NCBI GenBank assembly: GCA_025456165.1
Contig: JALOLI010000078.1
Location: 1-6,266, forward strand
Length of the DNA stretch: 6,266 bases
Direction: 5' to 3'
Source of the DNA: Acidimicrobiia bacterium
GTDB taxonomy: Bacteria; Actinomycetota; Acidimicrobiia; UBA5794; UBA11373
Part shown: positions 1-6,238 of the stretch, piece after piece
Layout: each line of letters starts with the position of its first letter
How positions within the stretch are numbered: position 1 is the stretch's first letter
Made by a program: the position numbers and the translations under genes
Notes under the pieces: model-generated
Told to the model about the DNA's origin: nothing
Database searches by the model: none
What the model saw: the letters and a program-made list of their open reading frames with translations, nothing else

Positions 1-1475
1 ATGGAGTAGCGGAAGGCGCCGGAGTCGCGGAAGTAGGCCTCCAGGGCAAGGGCCCGCTCGAAGTCGGTTGCCAGCCCGCGCACCTGCTGGTCGGCGAGCC
101 GGGCGATGCCGGGGTCGACGCCGGAGGGCAGGTCGAGGTAGCGATCGCGGCCGGGAAGCTCGTAGGCGGCGGGCGGCGTGGCCGGCTGCGGCTCGTAGCC
201 CGGCTCGGCGGCGGCAGCATCGGCGAACACCGGGGAGATCTCGCCGGAGGCGTCGAGGGCCAGCACGGCCAGGTCGGGCTGGGGGACCGCGGACTCCACG
301 GTGTAGGTCATGCCGCGGTAGGTGAGGGCATCGAAGTGCAGGGCGCCGTCGTCGACCTTGATCCTAAACCCGGCCTCTACCGCCCGGTTGTCGGCGGTGA
401 AGCCGATGGGGGAGTAGACCACAGGCAGCCAGTCCTGCTGCAGTTCGAGGATCGTCACCGTCTGGTGCACCCGGGCGGTCGGCCCGTGGAAGGCGAGGTC
501 GGTGTCCTCGAACCCGTCGACCTCCTCTGGGCGGCCCACCCGGGGGCGGTCGGCGTACCACTGCGCCCCGTCGAAGGACTCCAGCGTCAGCAGGCGGAAG
601 TAGGCCTGGTCCCAGGGGATGTCACCGGAGATGTCGGCCATGAGCAGCGGGGTGTCGCTGGGAGACACGAGTTGCTGGCGAATCCCGACGAAGGGGTTGT
701 AGGAGATGCTGCCGTAGAAGCCGCCGGTCAGAGCCGACGGAACGCGCCACTCCAGGAGCCCGCCGCGGGGCACGGTCCGGGCGAGGGCGGTGGTGGACGC
801 CAGGGTCAGGGCGACCATCACAGCCAGGGCGCCGACCGCCAGGGCGGGCCGGGTGCGGCCGACGGCAGCTCGCCCCAGCCCGGTGGTGAGCAGGCCGGTG
901 CCGTGCCGCCGCCGATCGGAGGCCACCGCCAGCAGGGCCAGGCCGAGCAGCAGGACGAAGGCGACGGTCCAGGGGCCGCTGCGGCGGCGGTCCATGGTGG
1001 CGAACTGCAGGTAGGCGACCAGGGGGGCGAGCACCGCCAGGTAGGGTCGCTCGGCGCGCAAGCCGGCGGTCAGCATCGTGCCGAGGGCCCAGAAGACCAC
1101 GGCCAGCAGGGCGATGATCCCGGCCAGGGGCAGGACCGGGGCCACGCCGGTACGGATGACATCGAAGGCATAGGAGATCTCCGTTCCCAGGGCGGGGAAC
1201 GAGGACGGAGTGGGGAAGATGAACCACGTGGTGGAAGGCGCGGCGATGCGCACCACCGTCAGGAGCATGGCGGCGAGGTTCACCGCGACGATCGCCGGCG
1301 CCGAGAGCCGGTAGGCGAGGCCGGCCCAGGTGAGCGCGGCGCCGAGGACGGCGGCGGCGAGGAGCACCGCCTCCCAGGGAAGGCCCTCCACCGAGGAGCG
1401 CAGCAGGCGCTCCAGCCGCACCAGGGCGAACAGGACCCCGGCGATCCCGGCTAACCAAGAGAAGCGGTAGACCAC
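1..1475 (-). CDS. DUF3488/transglutaminase-like (TgpA-type) membrane protein, 3' part outside window
   Basis: Minus-strand frame open from a GTG at 1475 to the window edge: 491 codons without a stop, so only the N-terminal part is present. Hydrophobic stretches at about residues 35-52, 58-80, 109-137, 144-158, 169-186 and 209-231 suggest a polytopic inner-membrane region. An extracytoplasmic part follows with the family motif FRLLTLESFDGAQWY (293-307). The last visible residues, AYFRDSGAFRYS, look like the entry to a transglutaminase core. The catalytic Cys/His/Asp would lie beyond the edge, so activity cannot be judged. Family members are usually 700-800 residues. The GTG start is preceded by GGAG at 5 nt and lies 25 bases inside the upstream DUF58 gene. 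It is the last visible member of the moxR operon. In this family the enzyme domain is thought to act outside the membrane; its substrate is unknown. Codon 8 is a rare TTA. Confidence 0.88.
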   Translation of the reverse strand, partial: MVYRFSWLAGIAGVLFALVRLERLLRSSVEGLPWEAVLLAAAVLGAALTWAGLAYRLSAPAIVAVNLAAMLLTVVRIAAPSTTWFIFPTPSSFPALGTEISYAFDVIRTGVAPVLPLAGIIALLAVVFWALGTMLTAGLRAERPYLAVLAPLVAYLQFATMDRRRSGPWTVAFVLLLGLALLAVASDRRRHGTGLLTTGLGRAAVGRTRPALAVGALAVMVALTLASTTALARTVPRGGLLEWRVPSALTGGFYGSISYNPFVGIRQQLVSPSDTPLLMADISGDIPWDQAYFRLLTLESFDGAQWYADRPRVGRPEEVDGFEDTDLAFHGPTARVHQTVTILELQQDWLPVVYSPIGFTADNRAVEAGFRIKVDDGALHFDALTYRGMTYTVESAVPQPDLAVLALDASGEISPVFADAAAAEPGYEPQPATPPAAYELPGRDRYLDLPSGVDPGIARLADQQVRGLATDFERALALEAYFRDSGAFRYS

Positions 1476-2631
1476 GACAGCTCCATGGCGGTGCGCCACG
1501 CCGGGCTCCACAGGCTGCCCGGGGCGGCGTAGACGGTTACGGCCCCGGCCCGCTGGAAGGCGAGCAGGGATTCGCTCGGGCGATCGGCGGCGGCGAGAAC
1601 GACGGTGCGGGCGAAGTCCTGGGCCAGCACGCGGAAGGCAGCGATGACCCCTTCGTCCGGGAGGCCGGTGACGACCACCAGGGCGCCGCCGCCGACCCCC
1701 TGGCGCCGGAGGCGGGTGACCGTCTGGCGCAAGTCGAGGGCGGGCAGCGGCTGCACGGAGGCCAGGACCTCCATCGCCTGGGCGAAGCGCGAGTCGGATC
1801 GAAGGCCGGGGGCCCGCTCCCCGGTCCACAGCTCCGGGCTGAAGCCGCCGCGGTAGAGGTGGGTCACCACCGAAGCCGCCCCGCGCACGGCGTGCTCGAA
1901 CGCCTCGGGGGTGGGGTAGCGCTCGGCGCGTTGGTCGAGCAGGACGAGGGCCCGCGCCTGCCAGGGCACCTCCAGTTGCCTGATCATCAGTTCGTCGCGC
2001 TTGGCCGAGGAGGGCCAGTGGACCCGGCGGAGGTCGTCGCCGATCTGGTACTCGCGCAGGGTGAAGAAGTCCTCACCGCCCTGCGGGGCGAAGGTGGGGT
2101 GGGTCGACTGCACCGCCGGGTCGAGGCCGCGCACCGCGGGGAACCCGGTGAGCGGCTCCACCGCCGGGTAGACCGTCAGGCGATCCGCGCCGCCCAGGGC
2201 GACGCGGCGCTCCGCGAGGGCGAAGGGGTCGGCGACGGCCACCTCCGCCGGGCCGACCGGGTAGACCCCGCGGGCCCGGCAGAAGACCTCGTAGCGTGCC
2301 ACCAGGTGCTGGCCGGGGGTGGTGGCGGCGGCGGCGAAGCGGGCCACTCCCAGTCCGTGCACCGTGTCCTCGACGGTTAGGTGGCGCGCCTTGCCGGCGG
2401 AGAGGAGGGTCACCTCCACCGTGACCTGGTCGCCTTCGTGGGCCTGGGCCGGGTAGATGCGCCGGCCCACTTCCAAGCGCGCGGTGCCGGCGCGGACGAA
2501 AGCCACTCCGCCGGCCACGGCGAGCAGCAGGAACAGCGCAGTGGCCAGGAGCTCGATTTCGCCGAAGCCGGCCCAGAGCAGCAGCAGGGCGCCGGAGACC
2601 CCGGCGGCGGCCCAGCCCCGGCTGGTGGGCA

Positions 2632-2632
<1 letters not shown>
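1451..2632 (-). CDS. DUF58 domain protein, membrane-anchored
   Basis: 393 residues. Two hydrophobic segments at about 9-23 and 25-45 form an N-terminal membrane hairpin. A beta-rich region (about 50-160) follows, then the DUF58 signature GEDFFTLREYQIGDDLRRVH (186-205) continuing through W206, and a C-terminal alpha/beta part (about 225-370) resembling the von Willebrand factor A-like fold reported for the family. DUF58 proteins are regularly encoded beside MoxR ATPases and are presumed partners or targets of them; no enzymatic reaction is established. The ATG at 2632 overlaps the moxR stop by one base (TGATG), and GAGGG lies 4 nt upstream, so translation is probably coupled. The end overlaps the transglutaminase-like gene by 25 bases. 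The same frame stays open further upstream inside moxR, but the membrane hairpin and the coupling support the ATG chosen here. Confidence 0.92.
1481..1484 (-). promoter_or_regulatory. Internal ribosome binding site for the transglutaminase-like gene
   Basis: GGAG on the minus strand, 5 nt before GTG 1475, lies inside the last codons of the DUF58 gene. It decides the start: the only nearby in-frame start codon with a Shine-Dalgarno match is this GTG. Confidence 0.6.
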
Positions 2633-3612
<980 letters not shown>

Positions 3613-3620
3613 GGTGCGGG

Positions 3621-3625
3621 CCTCC
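3621..3625 (-). promoter_or_regulatory. Ribosome binding site of moxR-type gene
   Basis: GGAGG on the minus strand with an 8-nt spacer to GTG 3612. It supports this GTG as the start of the operon's first gene. Confidence 0.7.
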
Positions 3626-3652
3626 GGAAAGGGATGGGATGTGGTGTCCGAG

Positions 3653-3683
3653 GTTATCAGCGGTGATGTATTGCGGGCGTTAA
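3653..3683 (-). promoter_or_regulatory. Possible promoter of the moxR operon
   Basis: On the minus strand TTAACG (3683-3678) is followed after 19 nt by GATAAC (3658-3653), each matching four of six consensus positions. This is the most AT-rich stretch upstream of the operon. The spacing is long, so the call is tentative. A short inverted repeat, ATCA-GCGG-TGAT (3656-3667), overlaps the -10 candidate. Confidence 0.25.
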
Positions 3684-3690
3684 GGAGGCT

Positions 3691-3748
3691 GCCGCCCGCG
3701 CGGCGGGGGCAGCGACCGGGTCGCCCGGCCGGGCGCGGGCCGCGATCG
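3691..3748. repeat. Cluster of consecutive short G+C palindromes
   Basis: Five symmetric elements follow one another: CCCGC-GCG-GCGGG (3695-3707), GCGAC-CGG-GTCGC (3712-3724), CCCGGCCGGG (3724-3733), GCGG-G-CCGC (3735-3743) and CGATCG (3743-3748). They occupy the divergent intergenic region. Short palindromes are common in DNA this rich in G+C, so a binding or structural role is only a possibility. Confidence 0.35.
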
Positions 3749-3770
3749 GAAGGAGGCCGGGGGGGCGCCG

Positions 3771-3776
3771 TATGAT
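3771..3776 (+). promoter_or_regulatory. -10 box placed for a leaderless start at 3783
   Basis: TATGAT matches the TATAAT consensus at five of six positions. It is followed by exactly six bases (CCGGGC) before GTG 3783. With the hexamer at -12 to -7, the predicted +1 is the G of that GTG. No Shine-Dalgarno sequence stands at normal distance; GGAAGGAGG (3748-3756) is 26 nt away. Leaderless mRNAs are common in actinobacteria. No convincing -35 hexamer is visible. Confidence 0.55.
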
Positions 3777-3782
3777 CCGGGC

Positions 3783-4016
3783 GTGCGCATCGATGTGCTG
3801 CTGGCGGTGCTGGCCCGGCCGCGGCTCTGGCCGGAAGCCTGGCGTACCGGGCGCGATTTCCGATGCACGGAGTGGTGGAAGCGGCTACTATTAGTGCCGG
3901 AGTCGGAATACCTGCGCTGGCGCAAGGTCACCGCCTACGGGGATCCCGAGGCGCGCCTCACGCCGGAGGATGTGGTGCGCTACCTGCGGTGGCGGCGTAG
4001 GCAGCGAGCGGAGTGA
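3783..4016 (+). CDS. Small Trp/Arg-rich protein of unknown function
   Basis: 77 residues, soluble and basic, with five Trp, many Arg and no signal peptide. Visible features are ARPRLWPEAW (11-20), WWKRLLLVPE (31-40), YLRWRKVTAYG (43-53) and PEDVVRYLRWRRRQR (61-75). The pattern of an N-terminal 'RPxLWP' and a C-terminal 'DVVxYLRW' resembles small conserved actinobacterial proteins that I recall without a function name; this is recollection, not a search. The GTG start is chosen because a -10 box sits exactly six bases upstream and no ribosome site is present, implying a leaderless mRNA. The stop overlaps a possible GTG of the next gene (GTGA, 4013-4016), so the two genes are probably co-transcribed. 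Codons 35-37 are CTA CTA TTA, three rare Leu codons in a row. It is divergent from moxR. No function is assigned. Confidence 0.72.
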   Translation: MRIDVLLAVLARPRLWPEAWRTGRDFRCTEWWKRLLLVPESEYLRWRKVTAYGDPEARLTPEDVVRYLRWRRRQRAE

Positions 4017-4022
4017 AGGGAG
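4017..4022 (+). promoter_or_regulatory. Ribosome binding site deciding the start at 4031
   Basis: AGGGAG lies just after the stop of the 77-residue gene, 8 nt before GTG 4031. It favours 4031 over the in-frame GTG at 4013, which overlaps the stop and has only an adjacent GGAG at 4010-4013. Confidence 0.55.
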
Positions 4023-4030
4023 CGGGTGCC

Positions 4031-4648
4031 GTGGCAGCCGATAGCCTGCGAGACGAACTGCTGGCCTTGCCCGGGGTGGCCGAGGTCGAACTGGACGGCG
4101 AGGCTGGGGCGCCGGCCGGAGTGCGGATCCGCCTGGCCGTCGGTGCCGATCCCGATCGCGTGGGCCTTGAAGTGCAGCGAGTCCTGGCGGCGCACGGCAT
4201 GCGGTCCCGGGTGGACGGGAGTGCGGTGGTGCCTCCGCCCCCGCTGCCGCTGATGACTCCGGCCCCTCCTCCTGAGGATCTTCCGCCCCCGGCTCCGGCC
4301 GGGCCGCGGCTGGAACCCGCTCCGGCGGGTCTGCAGTCGGTGCGCGTCGAGGAGAGCAGCGCGGCCGTCGAGGTGACGGTGAGCGCCGCCGACGGCAGGC
4401 GGGCCACCCGCCAGGGTGCCCCGACCGAAGAGGGGTTGGCCGCGGCGGTGATCGAGGCGGTGGGCGTCCTCCTGGTGGGCGGCCTGCCGCGGGTGATCGC
4501 GGTGGACTGGGCTACGGCCAACGGCTCCCGGGTGGTGACGGTGGTGCTCGAGGCCCCCGACGGGAGCAAGGGGGCGGGGGCGGGATTGGTGCGCGCCTCG
4601 CGCGCCTTCGCCATCGCCCGGGCGGCCTGGTCGGCACTCAGCGCCTGA
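4031..4648 (+). CDS. Uncharacterised two-domain protein with proline-rich linker
   Basis: 205 residues from GTG 4031 (211 from GTG 4013). I do not recognise a named family. The N-terminal part (about 1-62) reads as a small alpha/beta unit: a helix LRDELLALPGVAEVEL (6-21), a strand VRIRLAV (31-37) and a helix DRVGLEVQRVLAAHG (42-56). This is vaguely like small regulatory ferredoxin-like folds. Residues 65-100 are a Pro/Ala linker. The C-terminal part (101-205) alternates strands and helices: SVRVEESSAAVEVTVSAA, TEEGLAAAVIEAVGVLL, VIAVDWATANGSRVVTVVLE, then the terminal helix SRAFAIARAAWSALSA. There is no signal peptide, membrane segment or catalytic motif. It follows the 77-residue gene by 14 bases and probably forms an operon with it. 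The coding strand is supported by strong G/C third positions and the ribosome site; the opposite-strand frame here is judged a shadow. Confidence 0.7.
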   Translation: MAADSLRDELLALPGVAEVELDGEAGAPAGVRIRLAVGADPDRVGLEVQRVLAAHGMRSRVDGSAVVPPPPLPLMTPAPPPEDLPPPAPAGPRLEPAPAGLQSVRVEESSAAVEVTVSAADGRRATRQGAPTEEGLAAAVIEAVGVLLVGGLPRVIAVDWATANGSRVVTVVLEAPDGSKGAGAGLVRASRAFAIARAAWSALSA

Positions 4649-4680
4649 GGCCGCTCTTGTCGGGATCGGCCGCGGCGCTG
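4639..4680 (+). terminator. Imperfect hairpin at the end of the plus-strand cassette
   Basis: The outer stem CAGCGCC (4639-4645) pairs with GGCGCTG (4674-4680). The inner stem GGCCG (4649-4653) pairs with CGGCC (4667-4671), with a 13-base loop. The structure spans the stop codon at 4646-4648. There is no T-run after it, so an intrinsic terminator is only possible; it stands in the gap between convergent genes, where one would be expected. Confidence 0.4.
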
Positions 4681-4777
4681 CGCTAGAGCACGCATCAGTA
4701 GGGGAACCAGCATCATCGCCCGGGCGTCGGTGGTCGGACGCACTGCGATGACGGCCTGAGCCTGTTGCTGCGCGTTC
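4681..4777. other. Convergent intergenic gap, no supported gene
   Basis: Between the hairpin after the two-domain gene and the stop of the recombinase-like gene I see no tRNA, repeat or gene with a start signal. On the minus strand a frame stays open just past the recombinase-like stop and reads residues such as AENAQQQAQAVIAVRPTTDA. It has no ribosome site and is not called as a gene. Confidence 0.4.
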
Positions 4778-5296
4778 TCAGCCGGGCGCCGGCGTTGCCG
4801 GAGGGTCGCCGGGGGCGACCAGGCTGACGACCACGCCGTCTTCGCCGAGCGCGGTCACCCCGGGCGGGCCGGCGGGGGAGGCCGCCGCCAGCGCACCATG
4901 CTCGGCAACCCTGGCGAGGACGTGGCGAACGAACTGGCGGTCGGCGTCGGGCGGGGCCGCCGCCAGCGCATCGAGGTCGCCCGGATCTGTGGAGAGCACC
5001 AGCGCCCCTCGCGAGCGCAGGTCCCACAGCATGATCTCCTGTACCACGAGATCGGAAGACAGGGTGGCCACCCCGGGGAGGAGCACGGCCGCGGCGTTCC
5101 CCGAGGCGAGGACGCCGAGGAGACTGAGGTAGCCCTCTCTCCCCAGGGCCCGGCCCGGGCTGCGCACGTCCTGGCAGAGGGCCACCACCTGCAGGCCGTG
5201 GGCCGTGGCGAAGCGACGGATCTCTTCCTGCTGCATGAAGGCGGGCCGATCCCCGGCGGGGTCGGCTGCTTCGCGGACATAGGCAACGACGCGCAT
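4778..5296 (-). CDS. Serine-recombinase-like protein lacking catalytic residues
   Basis: 172 residues. Residues 1-130 follow the layout of the resolvase/invertase catalytic domain: VVAYVREA (3-10), QQEEIRRFATAHGLQVV (22-38), the CQDVRSPG...LGREGYLSLLG segment (41-61), then strand and helix to about 102. Aligned by eye to gamma-delta resolvase, Arg8 and Arg45 have equivalents (R8, R53), as does the Asp of the 'DxxSG' segment (D43). The nucleophile Ser10 is Ala10, and the Asp67/Arg68/Arg71 motif (DRLxR) is A77, T78 and S81 in VATLSSD. No DNA-binding domain follows; the tail (about 131-172) is Ala/Pro/Gly-rich. It should therefore not cut DNA by the family chemistry and may be a DNA- or protein-binding relic. 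The ATG at 5296 has GGAGG at 6 nt. It is divergent from the HNH gene, with shared repeats between them. The fold call is fairly sure; the role is unknown. Confidence 0.75.
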   Translation of the reverse strand: MRVVAYVREAADPAGDRPAFMQQEEIRRFATAHGLQVVALCQDVRSPGRALGREGYLSLLGVLASGNAAAVLLPGVATLSSDLVVQEIMLWDLRSRGALVLSTDPGDLDALAAAPPDADRQFVRHVLARVAEHGALAAASPAGPPGVTALGEDGVVVSLVAPGDPPATPAPG

Positions 5297-5302
5297 GGCC
5301 CT

Positions 5303-5307
5303 CCTCC
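5303..5307 (-). promoter_or_regulatory. Ribosome binding site of the recombinase-like gene
   Basis: GGAGG, within GGAGGAGGG on the minus strand, lies 6 nt before ATG 5296 and fixes the start. Confidence 0.7.
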
Positions 5308-5313
5308 GAGGTC

Positions 5314-5342
5314 AGTCTTACTCCGGCGACGGAGAGTGTCAA
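5314..5342 (-). promoter_or_regulatory. Likely promoter of the recombinase-like gene
   Basis: A perfect -35 TTGACA (minus strand 5342-5337) is followed after 16 or 17 nt by a weak -10, TAAGAC (5320-5315) or AAGACT (5319-5314). The predicted transcript begins near 5307, directly at the ribosome site, giving a leader of about 11 bases. The -35 box overlaps one copy of the 11-bp direct repeat. Confidence 0.5.
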
Positions 5343-5360
5343 GTGGCTGCGGAGAGTGTC
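5330..5360. repeat. 11-bp direct repeat, 20-bp period, between divergent genes
   Basis: CGGAGAGTGTC occurs exactly at 5330-5340 and again at 5350-5360. The 9-base spacer makes the period 20 bp, about two helical turns. Copy 1 overlaps the TTGACA of the minus-strand gene; copy 2 ends just upstream of the -35 region expected for the HNH gene. A five-base inverted repeat, CTCCG-GCGA-CGGAG (5321-5334), overlaps copy 1. The arrangement fits a tandem regulator site acting on both genes; no regulator is identified. Confidence 0.6.
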
Positions 5361-5386
5361 GGGGTCTTGGGCGAGAATGCCGCTGG

Positions 5387-5392
5387 TACGAT
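5387..5392 (+). promoter_or_regulatory. -10 box for near-leaderless HNH gene
   Basis: TACGAT places transcription start at about 5399-5402, at or just before ATG 5402. No real Shine-Dalgarno sequence precedes the ATG. GTCTTG (5364-5369) lies 17 nt upstream as a weak -35 candidate. The sequence TACGATGCCGGGGCGATG resembles TATGATCCGGGCGTG at the 3783 gene. Confidence 0.45.
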
Positions 5393-5401
5393 GCCGGGGC
5401 G

Positions 5402-5902
5402 ATGGCCCAGGCCCTGGTGCTGAACGCGAGCTACGAGCCGCTGTCGGTCGTCCCCACCCGGCGCGCCGTGGTCCTGCTGGTGCGCGAGAAGGCCGAACTG
5501 GTGCACACCGACGGCCGGCGCTGGGCCTCGGCCCGGGCGAGCGTTCCCGTTCCCTCGGTGATTCGGCTGCTCCACTACGTCAAGGTGCCCTACGAGCGGC
5601 GGGTGCCGCTGAGCCGCCGGGCGGTGTTCGCCAGGGACCGGCAAACCTGCCAGTACTGCGCTGCCACCGCGGAGAACCTGGACCACGTCCTGCCGCGATG
5701 CCGCGGCGGGGCCCACACCTGGGAGAACGTCGTCGCCGCCTGCCGATCGTGCAACACCCGCAAGGGCGATCGCACACCCGACGAAGCCGGCCTCAGCCTG
5801 CTCGCCGCCCCGCGAGCGCCGCGCCGGCTGGGATGGCTGTTGATCGGCCTGTCGGCCCCGCCTCATCCATCCTGGGAGGCCTACCTCGAGGACGCCGTCT
5901 GA
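5402..5902 (+). CDS. HNH endonuclease family protein
   Basis: 166 residues. The N-terminal part ALVLNASYEPLSVVPTRRAV (4-23) is a hallmark of a common actinobacterial HNH protein family and fixes the start at 5402, although the frame is open upstream. The HNH/zinc module is intact: CQYC (83-86), LDHVLPRCRGG (93-103) with D94/H95, N109 in TWENVV, then CRSCN (114-118) and KGDRTP (121-126). The four cysteines likely bind structural zinc, and His95 would be the general base for metal-dependent DNA cleavage. The expected role is a nicking or repair-type nuclease; the biological function of this single-copy type family is not established to my knowledge. The C-terminus ends with PPHPSWEAYLEDA, also family-like. 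It is divergent from the recombinase-like gene and convergent with the LapA-domain gene, ending 12 bases from it. Confidence 0.92.
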   Translation: MAQALVLNASYEPLSVVPTRRAVVLLVREKAELVHTDGRRWASARASVPVPSVIRLLHYVKVPYERRVPLSRRAVFARDRQTCQYCAATAENLDHVLPRCRGGAHTWENVVAACRSCNTRKGDRTPDEAGLSLLAAPRAPRRLGWLLIGLSAPPHPSWEAYLEDAV

Positions 5903-5911
5903 AGGGACGGC
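5894..5911 (+). terminator. Short hairpin between convergent genes
   Basis: GCCGTC (5894-5899) pairs with GACGGC (5906-5911) around the loop TGAAGG, which contains the HNH stop codon. Being symmetric, it could act on either strand in the 12-base gap between the two convergent genes. It has no T-run, so a terminator role is tentative. Confidence 0.3.
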
Positions 5912-5914
5912 CGG

Positions 5915-6226
5915 CTAGGTGCCCGAGACGCGGTCGGCGGCCTGCAGGTCGGCCCGGATGCGACCCCGGCGCTTGCGGAAGGCCCGCCACGCCCAGCTGA
6001 ACAGGCGGCTGAGGATGATGCCCGCCAGGAAGGTGGCCAGCAGGATCAGCCAGAGCGGGGCACTCCAGCCCCACCCGGCGAACTTGAGCTGGGCGGAGGC
6101 CGTGTTGGAGAAGACCAGGATCAGGGTGGGCACCAGGATGAGCAACAGGAAAAAGAGCGGGCCCGCCCACAGGTTGGGGGTTTCCTTGGCCCGGGCGGCG
6201 GCGCCCCGGTCGAGAGGCTCGGTCAC
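5915..6226 (-). CDS. LapA-domain small membrane protein
   Basis: 103 residues with two membrane segments, about 20-40 (WAGPLFFLLLILVPTLILVF) and 56-77 (APLWLILLATFLAGIILSRL). They are joined by the short loop SNTASAQLKFAGWGW (40-54), the usual layout of the LapA domain (PF06305), where 'N' plus a beta-like segment links two helices. A basic tail, AFRKRRGRIR (82-91), follows and is probably cytoplasmic. LapA proteins in enterobacteria act with LapB in lipopolysaccharide control; an actinobacterium lacks that pathway, so the role here is unknown. The GTG start at 6226 has GGAGG at 7 nt inside a purine-rich run. It is convergent with the HNH gene. Family assignment rests on topology and local motif, not on a search. 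Confidence 0.75.
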   Translation of the reverse strand: MTEPLDRGAAARAKETPNLWAGPLFFLLLILVPTLILVFSNTASAQLKFAGWGWSAPLWLILLATFLAGIILSRLFSWAWRAFRKRRGRIRADLQAADRVSGT

Positions 6227-6233
6227 TTCTTCT

Positions 6234-6238
6234 CCTCC
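6234..6238 (-). promoter_or_regulatory. Ribosome binding site of the LapA-domain gene
   Basis: GGAGG on the minus strand lies 7 nt before GTG 6226, inside a purine run of repeated GGA units (6234-6244), which gives several overlapping Shine-Dalgarno options. TAGTCT (6262-6257) further upstream could be a -10 box; its -35 would be outside the window. Confidence 0.6.

Noticed and set aside
336..1454. Long plus-strand open frame of 372 codons
   Set aside because: Antisense to the transglutaminase-like gene. Its product is Gly/Gln/Arg-rich low-complexity sequence typical of a G+C shadow, while the opposite strand gives recognisable membrane segments and family motifs.
4013..4030. GTG at 4013 as start of the two-domain protein
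   Set aside because: It is possible by the GTGA overlap but has only an adjacent GGAG; GTG 4031 has AGGGAG at 8 nt and is preferred.
3958..4743. 261-codon minus-strand frame
   Set aside because: Mostly Ala/Ser/Thr/Pro/Arg low complexity, opposite a plus-strand gene with a ribosome site and better codon usage. Only its first part, in the intergenic gap, is kept as a low-interest finding.
4778..5296. Active site-specific recombinase or mobile element remnant
   Set aside because: Catalytic Ser, Asp and two Arg are missing, no DNA-binding domain follows, and no att-like or terminal repeats flank it.
4898..5401. Upstream extension of the HNH gene frame
   Set aside because: Runs antisense to the recombinase-like gene and through the repeat and promoter region. 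The family N-terminus begins at ATG 5402.
5339..5866. 175-codon minus-strand frame
   Set aside because: Antisense to the HNH gene, whose zinc/HNH motif is unambiguous.
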